Notes under the pieces: model-generated | Databases searched by the model: none | What the model was told of the DNA's origin: nothing | What the model saw: the letters and a program-made list of their open reading frames with translations, nothing else | Program-made: the position numbers and the translations under genes | Part shown: piece by piece, positions 32,767 to 44,035 of the stretch | Numbering within the stretch: position 1 is the stretch's first letter | Layout: each line of letters begins with the position of its first letter | DNA from: Cryptococcus deneoformans JEC21 | Lineage: Eukaryota > Basidiomycota > Tremellomycetes > Tremellales > Cryptococcaceae | Assembly: GCF_000091045.1 (NCBI RefSeq) | Contig: NC_006694.1 | Coordinates: forward strand, 970,001-1,034,000 | Direction of reading: 5' to 3' | Length of the DNA stretch: 64,000 bases

Positions 32767-35311
32767 ATGGGAAAAGCCTCTGGTGAGTGTTTCTTTATTT
32801 ATTTTGCAGTTTCATAAAAGACTAAACGTGCTGGTAGAATGGATCCGCCCCAATGATTATCGACTCTTTACCTCGGGTCACCCCGGTCGAACCTCCAAAG
32901 CCCGTCAAGTAAGTTTGTCTTTTATCACCTATGTGTAAGAGCTCACCTCGTTCTCAGCGTTTTACCGTTCATGCGACCAAAAGAACAAGTAGCCCCCAAA
33001 CCCACCCTTCATCCCAGACTCATCTCTTTCCCGGCCCTCTTACCTGCAAACCCTCCCACACCTCCCACCGTCCTGCACATCCAGCCAGGACATGCATCAT
33101 CGATCTCGCTCCTAACGGGTACATTTCAACTCCCTTCCATACCTTCTGCAGAGCTTCTTTCGCTTGCGCAAGTTTCGGATAGGATAACGGGCCTACTCGA
33201 TATCGTTCTTCGAGGGTTGGAAAGTGCAGAAGCGGCATTTCGAGATGGGGAGAAGCAGACAATGATACATCGGGAAGATCTGGAAACATGCGCCAAGCAA
33301 CAAGGAAGTGAGTAATAAATATGGAAAGTGATATGAAAAGGCATCCATGGCTGATACAAGACCCAGCATCGATTCCCGATGTGTATGCGGATCTTTTTCG
33401 ATTTCTCATGACAGGACGAACAGGGGTTGCGGTGAGCGAATGGTTGGGCAGCCGTATGACTCCTAGGGTGCGTATTTGTCACCAGCTTCCTTGAATAATT
33501 CTGATTCATCATATAGACAATCGCCAAATGGGAGTCTACCATGGATAGTTCATACCGCACGATCCAGAAGTTAATATCGGAGAGTATAACGCCGGCTCTC
33601 GAGAGGATACTGTTACTACTGGAGGAGATTAAAGGATGGTCTTTAACGTAAGCTGATAGGTCCTCTGAAATTTGAAAAATAAAGAAATAATCAGCTAACT
33701 GACATGAATCCCAATGAACAGACGCAGATATATCGAAAACTTAAACCTGGGAAGCTCGTCCGCCATCCAAAGGTGTATGGATCTTGTGTCAGGTCTGGGG
33801 AAGCTCGTAGAAGGAATGCGAGTTCGTGCGAAACATGAATGGATGGCTGCTTCAGAATTCATGAAGTGGCTGAAATACGGTCAGTCCATTATCCTCCGTT
33901 GAACCTCTTTGTCATATCACTGACTAGGAGAAAAAATAAATCAATTAGAGGCGTCGCGTACTACCATCCAAGATCGCTCGACAGACGATTATCCCTATGC
34001 AGTGCACGATCTCAAATACGTTTGGGCATTTATGGAGAATGGATTCATCAGACCTCCCTTCCGCCGCCATTTCCCCGAGTTGATAGAAAGGGAAAGACCA
34101 CCTCAAGATCTCTTACCGGAAGAGTTTATATCGAGACTAGGTGTAAAGCCGGAGAAAAGGCTGTTATCAGAGGTCTTGCAAGAGACGTTGACATGCTTAA
34201 AGAAACCACCAGGATCGGGATCTGGATGTGAATCTCAAGTCATGACATCCCAAAGTGATCGGCAGTCTGCAAGTCAGTCCATATCAATGTCCTTGACAGC
34301 CGCTGAGGACGACTCTTTGTTCCATGATGAGTCTGGTGTTGCCAACTTGTCGTTATCTTCGTCCGTCGATACCGTCGCGGCGCCCAAAGACGATCTTGCA
34401 CACCGAGAAGGGGAAGAAGGAGAGAAAACAGTTGCGAGGACACTAGAGGAAGAGCCATGGGTATGGGCGAATACGGTAGTGGAGAAATGCGAAGAGTTGG
34501 TAAAGAATGCAGCGGGCAAAGAGAGTCGAGATGTGGAACGTCCAGATCGGGGTGTGAAAGAGTGGGCAGGGATGAAGGATGTAAGAGTTGTAGGGGGCGG
34601 TGGGACGTGGATGGCGTTATTATCGGCAAACTCAAATGATAATGAGCAAAGTAGGTCTGGCGACATATTTGTTGTTGCCTTTGAAAAAAGGGAAAAAAAA
34701 AGAGAAGAAAAAATGTGATGCTGACAGATAAATATAGTGTGGATCATTTACGATCACCCGGAAGAACCTGCACGTATTACCGCTTGTCAACTCCACTCTG
34801 AGGAAGAATCTGCGACATGCCTCGCAATACAGTTCTTTGACGACGAAGAATTGGTGCTGTTACTGGAAGAAACCGAATCTGGGCAAAGGTACCTGGTGAC
34901 AGTGAGGTATGCAGATCTCCTAGAGGATATGAGCATCGTGCCCGAGGATATGGGTATGTGGGACGTTTCTATGTTGGTGGAAATGGGTAAGAGGGAAGTA
35001 ACAGTAAGTACCGAACTTGCCCGTACACCATATCCTCAGATGATTGTTGACAAGTATGGTAGGAACTTCCCGCTATTCCTATCGCTCGATGCAGACCACT
35101 GGCCACTCGGCATCCTCAGACTGTCTCCGTTGCTCTAAATGGACGTAAAGGGCGACGATTAGGCTGTATATTAGTAGAGACTGAGGACGACAGACAAATC
35201 GAGGTGTTGGATCTTGATGCGGATGAGGATGAAGAGGAGGAGGGTGAGGAACCGGAGGAGGAAGATGGTATAGAGTATGGGGGACAGCACTGGGACGGGG
35301 ATGTGGTGTGA
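32246..35311 (+). CDS. APC4: Anaphase-promoting complex subunit 4
   Basis: A multi-exon gene starts at ATG 32246 (MIFPQSQSFTHLSTFPLPS) and ends with TGA 35309-35311. APC4 is a scaffold of the APC/C ubiquitin ligase that drives anaphase and mitotic exit. The N-terminal WD40-like half shows NPAMDLIVLLSS, KTKVSLWRTGGDKVWEIDVG and VTGMAW. The APC4 helical domain follows (FMTGRTGVAVSEWLG-like, KWESTMDSSYRTIQKLI, LNLGSSSAIQRCMDL, HDLKYVWAFMENGFI). The C-terminal blade (NGRKGRRLGCILVE) runs into an acidic tail. The last intron is best read as 35004-35119 (116 nt), joining KREVT to TVSVALNG. Other joins in that stretch end early. Poor sequence conservation is normal for APC4. Confidence 0.85.
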
Positions 35312-35386
35312 TTTGTAGTTTACATGAGCATGGTCGTTTAGTCCGCATTCAAATATTATAGCATTAGGCATAGGACTTTTCTATAC

Positions 35387-35975
35387 TCAAGCTTCGGCTT
35401 CTGACCCTCCGTAATCATCGTCCGGATCAGGAATGGTATATATTGGCTCCTTGAACGAGCCATCTTCCCCTTTGAAGCTATACATTGCGTGGTTAGCACC
35501 GACGGCAATGAGAAATGGCAGCTCCACCCACCTAACCAAGATCGCCTTCCACCTCGGCCACCCAAGCTGCTTGATATCCCTCCCCGCTATTCCAGGATCA
35601 TTCTCCAGACATCTCAATGTCTTTTGTTCCCCAGCAGCACCGGCAGCGGCCGCATCGCCTTCTTCGCCGGCAGAGCTGGAGTTGGTAAATTCCCAGAACT
35701 GGATATCGTTCGGCGATGCTGGCAGGGATATGGGGAGCGTTTGGGCGAGGGGCTGGAGGGCGGGGAGAAGGGAGGATTTGAGAGATGTGAATGTTCTATG
35801 TGCAGCGATGGTTAGCTGCAAGATCCCAACAGAAGAAGTACGGACGTGGTGTTCGGGAGAGAGAGGAGGACGGCTGAGCGGTAGAAGTGGAATGTGACGT
35901 GGTGGATGCTGGCTTCCTTGGGCGGCTGTAGGGGTGTCAGCGTGGGCTATGCTTTCCGTGGAGGATACTCGCCAT
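35387..35975 (-). CDS. Conserved-looking hypothetical protein, 163 aa
   Basis: The favoured model has three coding exons: 35975-35973 (only the ATG), 35925-35846 and 35795-35387, totalling 492 nt and 163 aa. The N-terminal part, PPKEASIHHVTFHFYRSAVL onward, looks like a small beta-rich domain of perhaps ubiquitin-like size. The middle is Ala/Gly-rich (EEGDAAAAGAAGEQ) and the C-terminus acidic. I do not recognise a function. In this model the first intron has a GC donor (GCGAGT) and a CTGAC branch site. The alternative uses GTATCC as donor and retains the second intron, giving 181 aa beginning MATAQGSQ; its composition is less protein-like. The stop lies 75 bp from the APC4 stop. Divergent from the LysM gene. 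Confidence 0.6.
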
Positions 35976-36152
35976 GGTCTATAGAGTATAGCGAGAAATT
36001 GTGGATTGACGACGGAGATGTGGATGGCGGCAGAGATGCAACTTGACTTTTGACTTTTGTGCCATCTCTTTCCACGAACACATCAACTCGCAGCACATAC
36101 CGAAGACAGCCCCGATGGCACACAAGTAGCCCCAACAGCCACAGCCAGAGCC

Positions 36153-38005
36153 ATGCAGCCCCCCGCCAGCCCAGCGCGATCCCCCTTCCCGACACACCTT
36201 TCCGACGTGGCCATCTGGGGTTCCTCCAACGACCGTGGCCCGTCCACAGACTCGTCAGAACTCGCTCGCACCGACTCTTTCGTCAGACGGCGCCATACAC
36301 CTCTCGGATCAGGGACCAGCTTGGGAGAAGCTGCAGGCAGATCAACTCCATCGTTGCTCAGCGACAGCGCCACCGTCCCGGGGCCGAGCCGTCGTCGTCC
36401 TTCACGAACTCTGTCCTCCACACCGTCTAACGAGCACCCGTTGTCCTATGCATCTTCACCACCACATCACCCACAGACACTAGCCGATACTCGCCCAGCG
36501 TTGCAGCGAGCAACATCTGCGACAGAGCGGCAGGTTGCGGAGAGCAGCAGAAGCGGGAGCGAGTGGGGGAGTACCAGGGGCAGCTTGGATGTGTTGAGGA
36601 TGAGCAGTATGGATGAGAGTAGCGGTGAAGTCGAGGTATTGATACATACTGCAAGTCGCCTTGTCCTCTTCCTCTGGTATTGCATCTAATATATCACAGG
36701 TCAAGCCACACGAGTCGCTCGCTGGTATAGCCCTTCTCTACGGCGTCGATGTAAGGCGACTCCCGGTGTCCCTTTGTACTTGCTGACGGTCTCTCCCTTG
36801 TACAGCTGGCGACGCTTCGCAAAGTAAATAAACTCTGGGCCTCTGACCCGATCCACATCCGAACACACCTCTACGTCCCACTAGACGCTTGCAGATGGAA
36901 CAAGGCGAGCGAAACATTGGTCAGAGGACCCGGCGAAGGACAGGTCACTCTCATGCCAAAGAATGTTAGAGACAAGGGCAAGGGCAAAGAGACGGACGAG
37001 TTTCTTGCAGCAGGTGGTGGTGAACAAAGAGACGACTTATGGTTCTCTCAGGGTGTCAATGGAGACAGTCCTCACTCGTTTCTGCCATGTACCAATATCG
37101 CATATGACCACCCTACTCTGCCGACCATCCCACCACCAATACCACATCCCAACGACCCCACACTTGATCCTCCTATCAACTCCACCCCGGAACCGACACC
37201 TCGGGTACTCGATGTCGTCCGTATACCCTCTTCTCAACTCCGTTTCTTCCCTCGCGCCAGACCTTCTGAACCTTCATCCCGTGCTTCAACCGAACAAGAC
37301 CGTCCTTCACCCCCAGGCGGGAACACGCACCCAGACGATAATGATGAGGATGGCAATGATCTCTCAAACGCTCTACGTCGAGCATCCATCACGCTCAACG
37401 CCAATCGATCCGACGGGAACGGACCGTCCATTGTACCCAATCTGTTTACCCTCCCCGAACCACTTCGCCCCCCACCTTCCAACTTTTCCTTACCGCCTGC
37501 TAAACCATCACACACTCGCAGTAAATCTACCACTGTCGTACGTCTACGACCCCCTCAACCTGCTCCAATCCAAACTGGGAATAACAGCAGTCTCGCAAAC
37601 AGACTTTCATCATTCTTCACCGTCCCTCCGCCGCCTACTAATATGTCTCCCATCTCAGGCCCTTCAAGTGCTGGGGCTGGCGTTGGCGTTGGCGTCGGCG
37701 CTGGTTCTGCTTCTGGACGTTTACCACAAGGTAAATCGAGGAGGTCGTTGGAATCGACAGGATCACATAGGACAGCAACTCCGAAAAGCGCGACGTCGGT
37801 TACAAGAAGAGGTTCGGGTATCGACCCGGGCACGTCCACGGGCAAGGCCGGCCGCGAACAGAGGGAGGAGATGGAGCTTGTCACGAGGGTGAGGGAAGGC
37901 GTAGGTTCAGGGATGGGGATGGGGAGTCTAGGGGAAAGGGTAGGGAATGGGTTCGGAGCTAGAAAATATGTTGTCAAAGGGAAGAAGAGTCAGAAGAATG
38001 ATTGA
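36153..38005 (+). CDS. Intracellular LysM-domain protein
   Basis: Three exons (36153-36635, 36700-36750, 36806-38005) give 577 aa. A single LysM module sits at about residues 162-204: VKPHESLAGIALLYGVDLAT, then LRKVNKLWASDPIHIRTHLY and VPL. There is no signal peptide, so the protein is probably cytosolic, like eukaryotic LYSMD1/2 proteins rather than secreted chitin effectors. The rest is Ser/Pro/Thr-rich and disordered, with a Gly/Val repeat GAGVGVGVGAGSASG near 37671-37715 and a basic C-terminus (KYVVKGKKSQKND). The function of this group is poorly known. The start ATG follows a short leader; the neighbouring unknown gene starts 178 bp away on the other strand. Confidence 0.85.
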
Positions 38006-38310
38006 AGAAAAGGGGTTGCCTTTGTTTTAATTTTATTATTTGGAGTTACTTTTCGGGTGTATTTCTAGCTTGCAGTTTCATCTTGTTGATAAAAAAAAGA
38101 CTTTCCAGTTTCTTTCACCATTTGTAGAAATCAATTATAAAAGTAAATTAGGCATTTCTGGGTTTAAACGCTCTTATCGCACAACATGCATGTCTGTCTA
38201 TACATGATCTCCAGTCGGATTACTTTCTGGATAGGGGCGGGTATATAAAAAGTGCTGGGTATAATTTTTTCTTGCTGTGAATGCTACAGGGAGCTTGGGC
38301 TTTCGAATAA
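38006..38310. other. Convergent 3' region, LysM gene / THOC5
   Basis: A 305-bp AT-rich spacer with T and A runs (38020-38100), presumably both 3' UTRs. No gene is seen. Confidence 0.4.
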
Positions 38311-39314
38311 TCATGATGTCGAAGGACCGGAAACTGAAGGAGCATGGACATCTGCAACGTCTTTGACCTTTGAGCCTACAGCATTGGCGGTCTGGTTTGT
38401 GAAGCATTGTCAATCGTTTGAATAACACGACGAGGGTAAAGGATGGGGGGGGGGGGAGACAAGAACAACGTACTCTGGCAAACCCGGCCAAGTGAACGTC
38501 CACCGCATCCGTCTTGATCTTGATTTCCTTCTTTGCTCGAATATACGCATCCCGATCTTTGGTCAGTTGTGCTACCTGAGCTTCCCTCCTGCAAATAAGA
38601 ATAAAAATTAGGAACAGGTCAAGATTGAAGAGAGATGAGATCATGACCGAGACGTACTTGAGAATCTCTTCGAGCTCATGTTCTAATCGCAAAATGGTGA
38701 GAGCGTGTTCGTAACCCTCGTCATCTTTCGGTGCTATATAAGAAAGACTATGAGCCACCGAGAGGAGTACATAAACGAAAGAAAGGAAAAAAAAAGGTGA
38801 ACTTACGCAACGTATTCAAAACACTTTGGTCCACACTCGCAAGAAACGTTTCCACATCAGGCAAATCTATTGGCTCGCGTGATGATCTAGGGGAAACACC
38901 ATCCGATCAGCCTTCTCTTTTCTACCAATCCAAAGCACAAAAATTTCCAACTGACTCATAATTCATACACCGCTCAGTCTCCTCCCTTATCCTATTCCGC
39001 TCGTACTCCACCTCTCTCAACCTCACATCCACCCCGTCCAACTCTTCCCTCGCCTCTGCTGCGCCTAGCCTTGCGGCGTTTAATAGAACTTGCGCGTTTC
39101 TTGTGATTTGTCGCATGGATGAAACTAGCACGGGAAGAGCAATTGCTTCATTTTCGGAAGAGGAGGAAGCTTTGGAAGGGTCGATGTATGGTTCGAATGC
39201 GGAGATGAGGGATGGTAAAGCCGGGAGCGGTAATGGCGGGAGTTTTTCCGGGATGGGGAGGAGTAAGAGGGGATCTGCCGGGTGTTGTTCTTGGATTGTA
39301 TGTGGGATAGCCAT
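38311..39314 (-). CDS. THOC5: THO complex subunit 5 (Fms-interacting protein family)
   Basis: The start is ATG 39314 (MAIPHTIQEQHPADPLLLLP) and the stop TGA 38313-38311. Four exons encode about 235 aa. THOC5 is part of THO/TREX, coupling transcription to mRNA export. The helical core matches the family: an N-terminal helix with ARLGAAEAREELDGVDVRL and YERNRIREETERCMNYES, the short link EPIDLPDVETFL, and a second coiled coil ALTILRLEHELEEILKREAQ with VAQLTKDRDAYIRAKKEI. It is much shorter than animal THOC5 and ends soon after the coiled coil, as other fungal versions appear to. A C12 run lies in its last intron. The assignment is by motif pattern and is good but not certain. Confidence 0.78.
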
Positions 39315-39526
39315 TTTTGTGAATGCTGTTGTCGTATAGATAGATGTACGATGTAGACGTCTGGAGTGGAAAGAGAAGAGTGACGGAATTGAGATGTCAA
39401 CTCGTGGAAATGGAGAAATTACTTGCGCCTGCCACTTTGCGCATTCCGAGATTTCTCTAAACCTCTCTCTCTCTTTCTCTTGACAAGATCTGATTCAAAA
39501 AGACAGCCGGAAACTTCGACGCAAGA

Positions 39527-40205
39527 ATGCCCAGACTCGTCCCATCCTTCTCATCACTGCCAAAGACACAACCCGTACAGGGATACAAGCACTTCCTCAC
39601 CCCTCTCAGAAAACTCATATTCGACTACGACGCAGAATCGCCCTCTCAGCATGGTATTCGGTACGTTCTTTCACTTCCGTGCTTGACTTAGCAGGCGATG
39701 AGCGTGCAGGTCTTCGTCATGGGCCAGAATATGCGCTAACGCAGATGAATAGATCATACATCAGGAAACCACTATTAGATATGGCGCGGGAAAACCCAGA
39801 CGTGGAGATTGTCGTTAGGAGACTGAAAAGGGGAAAGGCAGCCGTGCTCAGGGGACATTACGGTGGGTGGTCATTACATTCAATGAAGCGTTTTTGGTTA
39901 GAGTGTATTTGCTGATTGAATATATAACAGTGAACGGTCGAGACAAGGTTATCTGTGTGAACAAGTTGGAAGCGAACGAGGTTGCCAACAAGGTAAGTCT
40001 ATCTCAGGGATTTTGTATCTAGCCACATAAAGAGCTTATGCTGACTCTGTTTCACCAGGTCGGCCTCCTTTTAAATTCGTCTGGAGCAAAGATCAAGCAT
40101 TTGAAGAATTTGACATTGGAAGCTGCGCCGGGGGCAGAGTCAGCGAGAGGAATCTGGAGCGCGTTGCACGACAAGACACGGGATGGCAAGGGTTACCAAA
40201 TATAA
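39527..40205 (+). CDS. MRPL51: Mitochondrial large-subunit ribosomal protein mL43
   Basis: Four exons (39527-39660, 39753-39862, 39931-39992, 40059-40205) give 150 aa. This is the L51/S25/CI-B8 thioredoxin-like fold used by mL43 in the mitoribosome. It has SYIRKPLLDMARENPDVEIV, RRLKRGKAAVLRGHYVNGRD and NKLEANEVANKVGLLLNSSG. The N-terminus (MPRLVPSFSSLPKTQPVQGY) is short and basic, suitable for import. The gene symbol follows the yeast name for the mL43 protein. A CT-rich run at about 39460-39482 precedes the gene. Convergent with the PHOSPHO-type phosphatase, stops 178 bp apart. Confidence 0.92.
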
Positions 40206-40383
40206 AATCTCTTCGTCTTGCTCGTATGACATGTATGGCGCAGAGTCACATATGTGCTGATCTCAAAGAAATCATCAAAGTCAATATGAAATTGACTGCA
40301 TGCTATGTCTATGCTATACCCTTAGTAACCCCAACAAGAAATAATAAAAAATCCCCTTAATTGTCCTAAACTTGAACTTGATT

Positions 40384-41337
40384 TTACAATTCCTGGAAGT
40401 ACTCGTCAATCTGCCACGCCTGCTCCCAGAACTTGACATCCACCTTCAAGCCACACTGCTCTCCTTCCTTCTTCACCCTCTCATCCAACTCGAGGCCCTT
40501 CCTAACCAAAGCCAAATCCCCCTGCCTCATCCTCAAAAGCGGGCAAAAGTCATTCCCACCATCACCAACGTAGACAATCTTCTTGAAGGCGTCTTTACCG
40601 CCATTGGCAGCGAGGTACCTGTCGAGTTCGTCACCTTTGCACATGTTGGCGAGACAGCCGACAGAGCAGCCGTGAGGAGGCTCAGAAGCAGGGAGTCGTC
40701 GACCGATGATGAGGTGGTCGGGGGCTTCTTCAGACCAGTGCGCTGGGTTGGTGATGATTTCGGAAAAGAGATCGGTAAGGCCGTGTTTCTATTTTCCTTC
40801 ATGTATTAGCTCTGATATTGCAAGTGGAGGAACAAAACATAGAGGGCTCACCTCGAGAATAGTACCAATGTAAACCTCGTTAGAGTTGGAGAGACACAAG
40901 AACGTGGTCTCTGCAGAACGTTGCTTGAGAGAAGTGACTGCTCGCTTCATCGCAGGGTGCTTTTTTAAACACAGCACAATTAGCTTAACCACATGAAGCT
41001 TGAAATAGATAACTTACGACAGGCAAGATACGGAGAGCCTCGAGCACATCCTCCTTCTTGAAACCCTTCTCGTACAAGTCCTTCATAGTGTCGTTACTGG
41101 AAATGATGAAAAAAGAAAGTTCAGAACCGTCAGTCTCCTCTTTTTTTTTTCTTATCCTCCCAGAACTCTGGCTGAGACTCACACGACGTCGGGGGTACAT
41201 TGCATACCGGTTCCAGCAGACTTTCGGCTTTGCAACAATCTCCTCAACTCGGTAGAGAGGACTTCGAATACCCATCGATCGGTATCTTGGTCAACGAAGG
41301 ACCAGTCAAAGTCAAAGACGATTAGTTGCTTGGACAT
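40384..41337 (-). CDS. PHOSPHO1/2-type HAD phosphatase
   Basis: The start is ATG 41337 (MSKQLIVFDFDWSFVDQDTD) and the stop TAA 40386-40384; three introns. The HAD nucleophile motif is DFDWSF with both aspartates. Motif II is FLCLSNSNEVYI and motif IV is VYVGDGGNDFCPLLRM, diagnostic of the PHOSPHO family (phosphoethanolamine/phosphocholine or pyridoxal-phosphate phosphatases). Other family blocks are GMQCTPDVVSNDTMKDLYEK and GCSVGCLANMCKGDEL. The length of about 250 aa is typical. The physiological substrate in fungi is not established; lipid head-group phosphate recycling is a guess from the family. Confidence 0.9.
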
Positions 41338-41600
41338 TCTGTTTGCGATATTGGTTGGGTATGGAGCGTTGATTTATAAAGAAAACGAGGAGATGTATGG
41401 GGAGTCGAGGCGACAAGAAAAAAAAACAAGGTCGTGAAAATTACGTCTCGGGTCACTTGTAGATTCAGGCACGAAGCACCCCGGGACTGGCTGAGACCCC
41501 TTCCACAGCTAAGCTAGGTAGGTACTTACCTCAGTACCCCCCTATTCTCAGACTCTTTTATGATTGCATTCCAAAATCTAATAGATGCCTATGTAGTCCA

Positions 41601-42156
41601 TTAAAACTCCTCCCATCGGGTAAGGTCCATGGGCCTGGCCAGACGGGGGACGACGTAAGGGTCAAAGGTCTGTGGCAGGACGATTAGCTGTCATCTTTGC
41701 ATAGCTTCTTCCAACGAATGTATGCTTACCTTCCAGTACTAAATCGATAGACAGCATAAAAAATCATTCGCATAAGCATATATGTCCTGATATACAAAGG
41801 TATTTTTGACTTACGGGGTTACTCAAATGATACTGCTGTGAAGACTCCTGTTCGTATCTCTCGACGATACAGAATTTGGTCTCGTCTTTGGGATCCTGCA
41901 TGACATGCCAGTCAATAGTCTACGGCCATAAGGGTCAATCATGTATCCCTCTATATATCAAAGTGGAAAAGAAAAGGCGTACCTCCTTGTCCTTTCTGTA
42001 AACCTCGGCGGCCTCCTTCAGCTTGGCCTTGATCTCCTCGACGTGCTCCTGTAATAGAAAGCATGGATGTCAGCGAGATGCAAAGGCGAAGCGAGAAATA
42101 AATAGAAGGAGACGTACGGGAAGGGACTGGAGGTGAACAACAATAACATAGACCAT
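41601..42156 (-). CDS. Antibiotic-biosynthesis-monooxygenase (ABM) domain protein
   Basis: Five coding exons (42156-42118, 42048-41983, 41919-41815, 41738-41730, 41669-41601) give 95 aa. It is a single dimeric alpha/beta-barrel ABM domain of the YgiN/quinol-monooxygenase-like type: MVYVIVVHLQSLPEHVEEIK, AAEVYRKDKETIDWHVMQD and TKFCIVERYEQESSQQYHL. The conserved C-terminal stretch SNPYWKTFDPYVVPRL needs a 9-nt exon encoding YWK. The function is uncertain; relatives oxidise quinols or bind small aromatics. A further non-coding intron lies upstream (GTAAGTC near 42300). Same strand as the PHOSPHO gene, 263 bp downstream of which this gene lies in map order. Confidence 0.85.
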
Positions 42157-42627
42157 GTTGGAATTTGGATACCTGTTCGACTGCGAGGTGATGAATGAAC
42201 CGGGGATGAACGAAGGAATACAGAAAGATCAGCGGGGTGTGCGATTGTATATGTTGTTGTAACAAAGGAATGTGTCAAGTCTTTGGGGCTAAAGACTTAC
42301 CCTTTAGGGTTGTGAATATCGAGCTGGAGTTAACGTGCGTACCTACTGCTCGAATCAAAATGGTTGATTGACGGAGAAAACCCCTATCATTTCATCCGTC
42401 GCACGCACGCACGCAAGAATAATGCCGCCCACAACAAGCGACACAAGCGACAAAAGTGGAGGCCATGTGCCTGGTCCAGATGCCACTTGCCGCATAGATC
42501 GGCGGTGGCCGCCTCTCCGGCTGATCCATTAACCGGACCGAACGCTATTGACCTACTACGTACAACGAAATATTTATATTTACTTTTGACTTGTAAGCAT
42601 ACCTAAACACAACATATCCACCACATC
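42157..42627. promoter_or_regulatory. Divergent promoter ABM protein / dienoyl-CoA reductase
   Basis: A 471-bp spacer. Its left part includes a probable 5'-UTR intron of the ABM gene. A (GCAC)n-like run, CGCACGCACGCACGC, occurs at about 42400-42414. No gene is seen. Confidence 0.4.
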
Positions 42628-43834
42628 ATGTCTCCTCCTCCACCCCTAACGCCAGACCCAAAGTCCACCTTCAGGCCAGACTTATTCAAAGGCAAAGTCC
42701 TCTTCTGCACAGGAGGCAGAAGCGGTATCTGCTACCAGATCGTCGAGACCATGATGTCGCTTGGTGTCGACGCAGCCATTGTCGGTCGAGAGTAAGCATC
42801 TCGTCATATAGCGTCCTTTTGGGAAAGCTTAATAATGGCCTGGGTGACCACCGTAGTGCCAAAGGCCTCGAGGAATCTGCGAAAAAGCTAGAAGCGTCGA
42901 CAGGCGGAAAATGCATTCCAGCGCCAGCCGATGTGCGACAGCCAGATCAGCTAAAAGATGCCGTGAAGCGTACACAAGAGGCTTTTGGTAGGATTGACTT
43001 TGTCATCTGCGGTATGTCCCCATGATACCTCCGTATGCTCAGAGAATAAGGCATACTGATACTCGGTATAGGCGCCGCTGGCAACTTCCTCGCCCCCATC
43101 TCTGGTCTCTCCGAACGCGCGTTCCGCACCGTCATCGAGATCGACCTCTTAGGCACTTACAACACACTCAAAGCTACACTCCCCCTCGTCCGTGCATCTC
43201 GTGGTTCATACGTCCACATCTCTGCCACACTCCACTACAGAGGGGTGCCCTACCAGTCTCATGTGGGCGCTGCTAAAGCCGGTGTGGACGCTCTGAACCA
43301 TTCGATCGCTGTGGAGGAAGGACCATGGGGTGTAAGGTCGAATGTGATTGCGCCTGGGTATGTTCATATCTTTCCAAGCCCATCTTCTTTTAAAAAGGAA
43401 AATGACTGACTCCTGCTTCTGTTAGACCGATCGCAGAGACCGTCGGCATGGACAAGCTGGGCACCAAAGGCCGTAAGGTAGAACGCGAGGTGCCGCTAGG
43501 TCGACTAGGAAGTACTGGTCAGTTCTCTCCCACTCTCCTGGCCACATGAAGTATGAAACAGTCCACTGACGGAGAGTGGATATCAGTGGATATCGCAAAT
43601 GCCGCGGTGTTCTTATTCTCTCCTGCATCCGCTTGGATTACCGGGGCCACCCTCGTACGCCCTCGTTTTAATGCCTGGCCGCGTTCCTCTGCAGGGAAAA
43701 CAAAGATCCCAAGCTGACTCGATGAATAGGTGGTTGATGGTGGTGAACACCATATCCGATCGACGATGCTCCCATATCCCGAAAGTTTGCTTGACCCAGA
43801 GAGCGTCAAGAGTCTTATCAAGCCACGACTTTAA
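42628..43834 (+). CDS. SPS19: Peroxisomal-type 2,4-dienoyl-CoA reductase (SPS19/DECR2-like)
   Basis: The start is ATG 42628 (MSPPPPLTPDPKSTF) and the stop TAA 43832-43834; about 300 aa in six exons. This SDR enzyme uses NADPH to reduce 2,4-dienoyl-CoA during beta-oxidation of polyunsaturated fatty acids. Motifs: GKVLFCTGGRSGICYQIVE (cofactor), DFVICGAAGNFLAP, HVGAAKAGVDALNHSIAVE in place of the classic YxxxK, SNVIAPGPIAETVGM and AWITGATLVVDGGEH. The HVGAAKAG site is diagnostic for DECR2/Sps19. The C-terminus is PRL, a possible non-canonical PTS1 peroxisomal signal; it is not a standard SKL. Confidence 0.92.
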
Positions 43835-44035
43835 ATATCAATAGCTAAGAAGAAATTGTGTTGTATCAACGTCTTAATTCAAAGTATAGCAAAAATGAAT
43901 GTAGAAGACATTGTAACCATTCCGGTAGCTGTTTCTTGTCCAGATCATATCATTGTTCATCACATGACAACATATGGCAAGTTCATCCTACAAAGAACAC
44001 AACTCTTATTACAGGGTGCTATTTTCTCTCGTTTA

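Noticed and set aside
36083..36421. Minus-strand open frame opposite the first LysM exon
   Set aside because: It mirrors a Ser/Pro-rich coding exon; such antisense openings are common in GC-rich low-complexity regions and it has no recognisable protein features.
37671..37715. Gly/Val repeat as a possible minisatellite
   Set aside because: The GGCGTTGGCGTC units are short, few and part of an intact coding frame, so this is ordinary low-complexity coding sequence.
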